Shown here one piece after another: positions 57,357-64,000 of a stretch of DNA of 64,000 nucleotides. The DNA is from Phellopilus nigrolimitatus (taxonomy: Eukaryota; Basidiomycota; Agaricomycetes; Hymenochaetales; Hymenochaetaceae): positions 1 to 64,000 of the forward strand of contig JAJOHG010000072.1 of assembly GCA_021029095.1 (NCBI GenBank). Direction: 5' to 3'. Each line of letters begins with the position of its first letter. Position 1 is the first letter of the stretch. Under the pieces are notes generated by a model. The model worked only from the letters and a program-made list of their open reading frames with translations, made no database searches and was not told where the DNA came from. The position numbers and the translations under genes are program-made.

Positions 57357-58873
57357 TTAGAGAATATTCAACATATCAGCAGATATAGGTGGCTTACCGG
57401 CGTACATGTCATAGTCATCGTCCTCGCCTAGATACGGGCATTCTCGATCCGGAGGAGGTGAAGATCGCGACGAGGACGTTGACGAAGAGCTCTCCTCCTT
57501 TTGAGACGAGTGCACCAAGCGTACTGATGGTACCGAATGTGCGGAGTGGATAGAGTGCGCTGAGATGCGCGCAGTCGGCAAGTCGCCGTCCGGGCGCGGC
57601 ATGCCAAACGGCGAGCCCCCGAAAAGGTTAAACGGCATGCCGCCGCGAGCCCGCCACAGAACCCGCCACCGAATCCACCGAATCCCCTGTTCGCGCTGTC
57701 GCCGAAGCCCGCGTGCGAGCGACCGTGGGTGTGACCACGCGTATGCTTTTTGTGCACGCCAATTCGCGTCATTCCCAAGTGCACGGTGGCCGTCGCCATC
57801 GCGGCCTTTCCCAACTCTGCATTGCCCAGGTCCCGATAGCGGTCGCCCGAAGCAGCGCGCTGTGTCGGATCTGGCTTCCGCGTCTCGCAGATTTTTTCAA
57901 TCCACTTTTGGGCGACCGGCATGTAGTCACTAATAGTAAGAGCCGAATAGACAAGAACGACGATAGCGACGAGAACCCAAGCCGCATTGATGCCGGCGTG
58001 GATCGCTTTGAACGGACGAAATATGACAACGACGGCATGAGGGTTGCATGGCGCAGTTTGGCCAGAATGTTCAGCAGTGATGAGTATGGCGAAGGCCAAG
58101 GCCAAGAGGACATAGGACTGTACAATGTAAAGGAACTTGAGGGTCTCGCGATCCACGATTTCAACGTCGCGCGCGACATGCACATCAGTCAGAGGATTAT
58201 CGCCAGTTATCATTATGCACTATCCAAAGAAATGAGCAATCTCATTCAAGCCTCAGATATTTAGATAAAACGCACCCTATGTGAAGACTCCGCAAGCATT
58301 TTGAGTGTCTCGACAGTGTCTTCCTTTAGCGGACCGTGGAAGACAAGAAAGCCAGCAAAGTTGAGCTCGCTTTTGACCTGTTCGCGTGCAAGGTGATTAA
58401 TCTGGAAAAAGCTCATTAGTTAGCGACCCGAGTGAGAGACCAGGAGTACGGCATACCTTATCATTTCCGTTCCCTATCTCCTTCCCTGCGAGAGCGAGCA
58501 CACGGCTTCCGCGGCGAGTGAAGTACTTATACGTCTCGTCGTACTCTTTTTTTACGCACACGAGCATTGTTTTAATCAAAAAGTGACGTTCTGCCAATTT
58601 CATTGCCTCCCTCTTGAACTTTGCCTCCGCGTCCTTGAGTATAGCTTCACGAAGTCCTGGACAGATGAGGTATTTGATCTCCGAAAGAGATGCTGGTTTT
58701 GACAGAGGCGCGCGGGACTGCGTGTCAGGCATGTCAGGGAGGCGAGGCATGTTAGATTGATCAAGTAAGTCAGTGTTGGGCGACTTCATTGATGTCTGTG
58801 ATGAGAAGAATGAAAGGATGATGTGATTGGAGGCCAGTCTCAACAACAAGCTCTTTTTCTGCTCATAGAACAC
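57357..58873 (-). CDS. Candidate chimeric gene: unknown N-terminus + P5A-ATPase segment + two-TM membrane protein
   Basis: Exons 58873-58457, 58401-58276 and 58219 onward join in one frame. The middle part is a clear piece of a P5A ATPase (Spf1): YDETYKYFTRRGSRVLALAG, EQVKSELNFAGFLVFHGPLK, then CIMITGDNPLTDVHVARDVE and the end EIVDRE. There the P5A similarity stops and the frame runs straight into a protein with two hydrophobic segments (YVLLALAFAILITAEHSG and NAAWVLVAIVVLVYSALTIS) and a His/Gly-rich tail. A second frame (FNLFGGSPFGMPRPDGD..) continues from about 57638 to 57357, so a frameshift or intron lies near 57640. The N-terminal 90 residues are unrelated to P5A as far as I can tell. 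Whether it is expressed is unknown. Confidence 0.5.
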
Positions 58874-59034
58874 GGTAAGTCACGCAGTTGTCACGACGCA
58901 TGCCTTTTGTAGACAATCCAGACTAAAACATCTATCTACCTCTAGTAGATGTAATTAGCATCATTAGAATACATTATATAGTTGGAGCTAAGTCCGTCGC
59001 TCTCCGATGGTTCGCTACCCTGTCTATCTCTCGT

Positions 59035-60436
59035 TCATTTCTCCTTCTTTGCTGCCGCTTCCGAATCCCGCGCAACCGCCTCTGCGAGCCGGCGTTGTTC
59101 CCTGCGCTCGCGACCCCGCGTGATCATCTCCTTCGGTTCGAGGTCCGCGAAGAGGTGTTTGCACACGACCTCGACGAGCCAGCAGCCCACGAAATCCACG
59201 ACCATCACAGCGACCAGGCGGAATTTGAACTATAGTCATAGGAAGAGATTTCAATTTCATTCTATTTTTTGTGCGCATCATAGAAAGGCCGAGAGAGCAC
59301 TCACGAATGTCTGCATTTCAACAATCTGCAGCCAGCGCGAAAATTCTGGCACGAAGTCCGTCGTGCCCGAGAATGCGACAGCGCTCGCACCGACCAGTCC
59401 CCAGTAGAGCGCGGGGTTCTCCCTGATGCCCTTGCGGAATGGTCGACCCTGCGGATTAGAAATTAGAGGTCATAATTTTACACCAGTTACGTGAGCGAGA
59501 AAATACGACGAACCTGAAAGTTTATCGCAAAGGTTGAGACCTGCTGTGATAGACCAAGAAGGTAGATAGCGGTGTTTAGCAGATTCGGCTCGAACTTCAC
59601 CTCAAGGTCTATAGGACCGCGCCTGCAAGTCGGTAACAATTGGCATTCAGCAAAACGAGTAAAGGAAATGATGTCAATGCAAAATAGGAAAAAGAAATGC
59701 GCACTCTTCGTTGGCATTCGAAAGCGTAGTGATGTAGACCAGCGACGCGATGTGAATCGCGAACTGAATCAAAATTGAAAGTAGGACATAAAGATTGAAG
59801 ATGTTGCCTAAAGGGCGCTCGCGCGACAGCTTTTCTACAGGCTGCGCAGCAAAGGAAAAGAAATTTAGAAGCATAAGTCAACACAATTAGGTTGTACATA
59901 CAAAAAAGCTGGGCGTACCTTCGCACGCGAGATGCACAGGAAGCAAACTGACATGAGCATGCCCGTTATCGTCACCTGGTAGTCGCCATACTTAATACCG
60001 TCGAGATATTGCACGTTCAGCGCGTACGCGGAGATCAGACAGTTCAGCGCGAGAATCTTGTACATCTGCACCGTCGCGACGTGCATCGGCCCTGACAGAT
60101 GATGTGCGCAACTAGAAAAAGTAGCCATGATTAAGCATTATTGAAGGAAAAAGATAGGGACGTACTGCTATTGACATTCGAAAGCTTGGAGGTGAACGGA
60201 GCGCCTCAAGCGCGACATTTTCCATCGGGTCGCCAACAATCATGCCGTCATCGAGACGCACGAGCGCGTGCGCCGCGACGAGACACAATGCAGTTTCGCG
60301 CCTAGTTTCACAAACAGATACGAGGCGGCGCGCAAGGCTCCCTCGACAACAAGACTCTCAGCCGTGATCGTGTCGGTTTTGTCGAACACGCAGACTTCGA
60401 CGCGGTCCGCGAATGGGATGCGGACCGTGGATCATA
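59035..60436 (-). pseudogene. SPF1: P5A-type ATPase (Spf1) pseudogene, C-terminal half with internal deletion
   Basis: From about 60436 it reads RIPFADRVEVCVFDKTDTIT, where the invariant phosphorylation motif is DKTGT. In shifted frame follow LVAAHALVRLDDGMIVGDPM and ALEAL. It then jumps to the membrane region: PFTSKLSNV, a 4-nt loss near 60090, VQMYKILALNCLISAYALNV, GDYQVTITGMLMSVCFLCIS, NIFNLYVLLSILIQFAIHIA, FEPNLLNTAIYLLGLSQQVS and a C-terminal KEMITRGRERREQRRL with stop at 59035. The nucleotide-binding middle is absent here but a piece of it lies downstream at 58573-58147. Spf1 is an ER helix dislocase; this copy cannot work. Introns are retained, so it is a DNA-level copy. Confidence 0.8.
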
Positions 60437-60639
60437 ACGACGAGCTTGCGCTTGTGCACGCGGGTGGGCCGCATGTGCAAGTGGAGGTGAATCCATCGGT
60501 GGGTGGCGGTGAATCTGCCAAAAGTGCGGGCTCAAGGCCGCAAGATGCTCTCCATATGGGCCACTCGCCGTCCAGTGCTGGCCCGGTCCTGTCGCACCAG
60601 CGGGACCGACAAAGGCGAGCGCTCACTCACGGAGTGCTG

Positions 60640-61135
60640 CCGTGATAACTTCTCCACCTTCTTGTCTCCGACCTCGCCGTAGCCCACACCGAACGAGAGT
60701 GTCGGCACGTTCGGCTGCGACACGTCAAACGAGTCGTCCCCGTCGTCGATCACCTTCATGGCCTCGATTGCGCGCCACGCGCTCGACGCGAAGTGCATGC
60801 GCAGCTCCGCCTGCGCGGGCCCGCCGCTCATGATGCGCTTCACGAAGCACAGCATGACCTTCGCGAAGCTCAGCGAGCGGTCTTCTTTGACACGCTACTT
60901 CATCTCCGGCGGCATGAGGAACGCGAGCAAGTAGAGGTCCAGGACGAGCTTCTCGAGGTAGCTCATCCACGACTCCTCGCGGATCACGAGCTTGTAGTCG
61001 TGGTCGGTCGGCAGGCGATGGACCAGCGCTTCGAACAGGCGCCACAGCCATTGCTGCGGCACTGAGCTAGAAATGATCTTGCGGTTCGAGTCCGGCTGGC
61101 TGATGCGTGTGAACACCTCCAATGCTGCATCAGGC
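60640..61135 (-). pseudogene. Gene fragment with premature stop, possibly an RSC9/ARID-type chromatin-remodeller subunit
   Basis: It reads ALEVFTRISQPDSNRKIISS, VPQQWLWRLFEALVHRLPTD and YLEKLVLDLYLLAFLMPPEM, hits a TAG at 60895-60897, then continues in the same frame RVKEDRSLSFAKVMLCFVKR and MPTLSFG-like text (VPTLSFGVGYGEVGDKKVEK). The armadillo-like pattern recalls basidiomycete ARID/RSC9-type proteins, but the identification is from memory and weak. The stop and missing flanks mark it as a relic. Confidence 0.45.
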
Positions 61136-61197
61136 AACAACGGCGCTCGCGGATGCGGAGGTAAGGGAAGACCGGACTGCATTATCCACGCAAGCGG

Positions 61198-61660
61198 ATT
61201 AAGGGTCGTCGAAAAGACCGAAGCCAACACCGAGCAAGAACTCGTGTTCCATTTTGTTGAGCTCGTCGAGTGGGATTGCAGATACGTCAGACCATGTCTT
61301 GTTCGTATACGTATTACTGTAAAAAGTTGAAATCAAAATTAGAATAAATTAGAATAAAAGACAAAAACATTGATTGGAAGATTTTCAATACGCACTTGTC
61401 AACAAATTTATTCGCAAGCATGAGAGCACAGACAGCGACGCGGAATTCACTACCAGGTTTCCCTAGAGTGAAGTTGTTGCGCTGTTTGAGGCGGAAAATG
61501 TAATGCAACGAGAGCACAATGACGCTCTGGCTGACCTGGGTGTTCTCGAGTAACTTCTGCATGAACGCAACAAATTCACGGGACACGCAGAATTGCAAGC
61601 TGGCCGTGCGTGCATTGCTTAATGGACGAGCTGCAAATGGCAGGGAGCCGGCACTCGAGG
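61198..61660 (-). pseudogene. Pho80-type cyclin fragment
   Basis: Two exons joined by a GT..AG intron (about 61320-61398). They read SREFVAFMQKLLENTQVSQS, VIVLSLHYIFRLKQRNNFTL, SEFRVAVCALMLANKFVD, then NTYTNKTWSDVSAIPLDELN and MEHEFLLGVGFGLF, ending in a stop two residues later. This is the core of the Pho80-like cyclin box that activates Pho85-type kinases. The C-terminal helix after GLF is missing. Upstream, an acidic stretch (DEDDDEQYDPMDDAQDELEL) is in another frame, so the 5' side is damaged or has an unseen intron. Confidence 0.7.
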
Positions 61661-62319
61661 CCGAGTTCGAGCTCGTCCTGGGCGTCGTCCATCGGGTCGT
61701 ACTGCTCGTCGTCGTCCTCGTCAATTGGCGAGGGCGAGATGCGCTCGCGGTCAAGGGAGAGTGAAGGCGCGACGGGCCCGGTTTTGAGTCGCGCCACGGA
61801 GGCTCTGGAGGTCGCGAGCTGTCGTCTCAGGGCCAGCGTGGAATGCGAACCTGGAGGAAGTTGATGTAAAGGTACGAGGAACCGCGTGTGCAATTGCAGG
61901 CCGGTAGGAAGACGATGATGGGGGAGGCGTGGGTACAAACCTGTCAATCATACTGGATAGTAACTTATTTTGAGGTTAGCTCACCTTGCCCCTTGCTTAG
62001 CCCCATATCGATTCCCTTCGCGTCGTCCGCGAAACCTCCTCTGTCTTGCTTAGCGTCACGATCGGCTCGACAAACGAGCCGATATCGAAACGTGCTGTCG
62101 TTATCCGTAAGTGTTTGCTTTTCTTCTTAACATACCAAAAATATAAATTAAACTTACCAGTCGAAACTTTTTTTTTGCGCAGTGCAGCGAGCCGACGGCG
62201 CGGAGATCTTGCATGCGAGAGTCGGGACTGACGGGAGACGAGCGGTGAGCGACCGTCGGTGTGGTGTGCTACATCGACGTCCCCGTGGTGTTCCGACGCT
62301 ATCGGGTGCCGCCGGCACG

Positions 62320-62371
62320 TCTCGACCTGCATGACATAGTGCGTACAGACTACGTCATGCATGTCGAGACA
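62320..62371. repeat. 22-bp imperfect hairpin
   Basis: GTCTCGACCTGCATGACATA (62320 on) pairs with the complement of the stretch ending at 62371, with two mismatches and an 8-nt loop. It lies just upstream of the aldehyde dehydrogenase relic. Confidence 0.55.
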
Positions 62372-62404
62372 TGCATCACGTGAGGTTGACTAACGTTTTT
62401 AGGC

Positions 62405-63495
62405 ACGTGGGCGAAGACAACCGACATCCCGGGGTGCGATCTAATGCCTGCGTACCACGGCGGGGAAGGTCATCGAGGTCGACGAGAGCAAGCTCGCGTA
62501 TACACGGCAATCGGCGTGTGCGGGCAGATCATCCCGTGGAACTTCCCCCTCATGATGATGGCGTGGAAGCTCGGCCCCGCACTCGCGACGGGGAACACGA
62601 TCGTGCTCAAGCCGTCCGAGTTCACGCTGGGCATAGCGCCGCTGATCATCGTCAACGGATATGGATCCGACGCGGGCGCGGCGATTGCGGCGCACCCCCA
62701 CATCGAGAAGGTCGCGTTCACCCGGGAGCGCGCTCGTCGGGCGGTGGATCGTGGACATTGCGTCGCAGACGAACCTGAAGAAGGTGACGCTCGAGCTCGG
62801 CGGGAAGAGCCCGAATATCATCTTCGACGACGCGGATATCACGCAGGCCGTCAAATGGGCGGCGCACGGCATCTTGTACGTACTTGCCGATTATGTTCTT
62901 GCATTTGCTGACCTTGAACAGCTGGAATCATGGCCAGCCGTGCTGCGCGGGCACGTGCATCTTCGTCCACGAGAAGATCTACGACGATTTCCTAGAGAAA
63001 TTCATGGCGAAGGCACCCACTATCAAGATTGGCGACCCGTTCGGCGTGGACACCTACCAGGGCCCGCAGGTCTCGCAGCTGCAATTCGACGTGCGTGCCT
63101 CCTATTAGCATTCTAAAGTCTTACGCTAATTTTCCTCGCTGCACGTCATGCACTACATCAACTCGGGCCGCTCAGAGGACGCGACGCTGCAAAACGGCGG
63201 CGAGCGGCACGGCGAAGAGGGCTACTTCATCCAGCCGACGATCTTCACGGACACGCACACGGAGATGAAGATCGTGCGCAAGGAGATCTTTGGGCAGGTG
63301 GGCGAGTCCGGCAGGCAAATGACTCGCAGTACGGGCTCGAAGAACATCGACCAGGCGCTGCGCGTCGCGCACAAGCTGCACGCGGGCGCGGGGTGGGTGA
63401 ACTGCGCGAACACGCTAGACACGCAGGTGCCGTTTGGTGGGTACAAGCAGAGCGGCATCGGGCGCGAGCTAGGCGAGTATGTGTTGGCAAAGTGA
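62405..63495 (+). pseudogene. Aldehyde dehydrogenase pseudogene, truncated at both ends
   Basis: Strong ALDH motifs in order: [57 protein letters not shown] (general-base Glu), NHGQPCCAGTCIF (catalytic Cys), HGEEGYFIQPTIFTDTHTEM, IVRKEIFG and VPFGGYKQSGIGRELGEYVL. Lesions: frame change near 62500; about 17 residues missing before VNGYG; an extra base near 62719 shifting VAFTGS into VAFTRE; a deletion after KEIFGQV. Two introns remain (about 62876-62922 and 63091-63147). The coenzyme-binding N-terminus and the last exon are absent. Confidence 0.88.
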
Positions 63496-63569
63496 GCAGT
63501 CTATTCTGCACTGCGAGGTCATTGGAGCTGATTTTGTTTGGAGTTTCTCGGCTGTCTTTTCTCGTGTGC

Positions 63570-63635
63570 GGAGCCGTCCCCTTGCTCGCTGCTACCGCTA
63601 CTGCAAGATCAAGCCTTTTCCCAAAGGCAAGGGTG
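63570..63635 (+). pseudogene. RPL10: Ribosomal protein uL16 (RPL10) N-terminal fragment
   Basis: The reading RPLARCYRYCKIKPFPK matches the highly conserved start of uL16 (ARCYRYCK.KP.PK). Only about 20 residues are present and the sequence then diverges. Confidence 0.4.
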
Positions 63636-63739
63636 GAAATACTCACGTTTGGTACGTCGTAATCCTTTGTTTAAATTTTTCGTTTTCTTTCGTACTTATA
63701 CATTTCCTGTATGTCTCGCCGAGCGTATGCCATGTGCTA

Positions 63740-63961
63740 GGCTATGAGCCAGGTGGGCTTGTCAGGAAATGTATGAGCGACTTCTGCCACCCCAGCGACA
63801 CGGTTCCGCTTCTCCGTGAGCTCAAGGAAAGCAGCCTCGCACCCGAGCAGGTCACATCCGTGGAAAATGCCGCCCCAACAACTGGTAAAAGCAGCAATTC
63901 TCCAACTCACGCCTGCTATCACACAAAAACACCGGCGCGGTCCCTGCAACCAGGTCAGCAC
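63740..63961 (+). other. Unidentified open frame at the window edge
   Basis: An open plus-strand frame reads GYEPGGLVRKCMSDFCHPSD, TVPLLRELKESSLAPEQV and continues off the window. Unidentified; may be another gene fragment. Confidence 0.25.
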
Positions 63962-64000
63962 ATCGTCAATCTTCTCTTCCGCATGCGCACTAAGGCTGGC

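Noticed and set aside
62320..62371. Helitron 3' end
   Set aside because: The hairpin is not followed by CTRR and a host T at the right distance, so it is only listed as a hairpin.
1..64000. CRISPR array, operons or bacterial features
   Set aside because: The sequence is clearly eukaryotic with spliceosomal introns; no regularly spaced direct repeats of CRISPR type exist.

Overview
The window is nuclear DNA of a filamentous basidiomycete, most likely an Agaricomycete. Coding exons are GC-rich, introns are about 45-70 nt with GT..AG ends, and several families are typical of mushrooms: a membrane-tethered copper radical oxidase, a DUF6593-like protein, Crinkler/RHS-type NTPases and an expanded uncharacterised mushroom family. 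The copper radical oxidase fits a wood- or litter-decaying lifestyle (inference). All exon joins were read by eye from splice signals, frame and family resemblance.

Layout. 1-3.7 kb: a GC-rich, edge-truncated Crinkler/RHS-type gene and a second complete copy, both on the minus strand. 3.7-9.3 kb: two MITE-like elements, then a ZZ-type zinc-finger gene enclosed by a pair of inverted repeat blocks built of GATC-rich palindromic words. 9.8-14.2 kb: a compact housekeeping block (DUF6593-like protein, PUF6, 3-hydroxyanthranilate dioxygenase BNA1). 14.4-20.1 kb: an unknown gene broken by a dead Tc1-like element, a third Crinkler-like gene (recent duplicate of the second), and TA-flanked DNA elements. 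20.2-22.5 kb: UTP7, a small-subunit processome WD40 protein. 22.7-26.8 kb: a MITE and poorly resolved sequence. 27.06-29.44 kb: the copper radical oxidase. 29.5-38.8 kb: gene-poor repeats, a coiled-coil gene remnant, a 0.9-kb hAT-like element and a long pyrimidine-rich repeat. 38.8-46.2 kb: a Ty1/copia element split by an apparently intact Tc1-like transposon; its flanking LTR-like copies are in inverted orientation, with a near-perfect foldback element next to the 5' end.

47.6-54.8 kb is the most striking part. One minus-strand gene of the expanded mushroom family carries two insertions of the same 2195-bp hAT-type element in opposite orientations. Each has an 18-bp terminal inverted repeat and its own perfect 8-bp target duplication. 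The element encodes no transposase; it carries fused, intron-containing fragments of what look like three host genes: beta'-COP (SEC27), an FHA-domain coiled-coil protein and the processome WD40 protein UTP4. This is a fungal analogue of the Pack-type elements of plants, caught as two almost identical recent copies.

55-64 kb holds an F-box-like gene and then a graveyard of shuffled gene pieces on both strands: P5A-ATPase segments in the wrong order, a Pho80-type cyclin, a possible chromatin-remodeller subunit, aldehyde dehydrogenase and ribosomal protein uL16. One P5A segment is spliced in frame to a membrane protein, giving a candidate chimeric gene.
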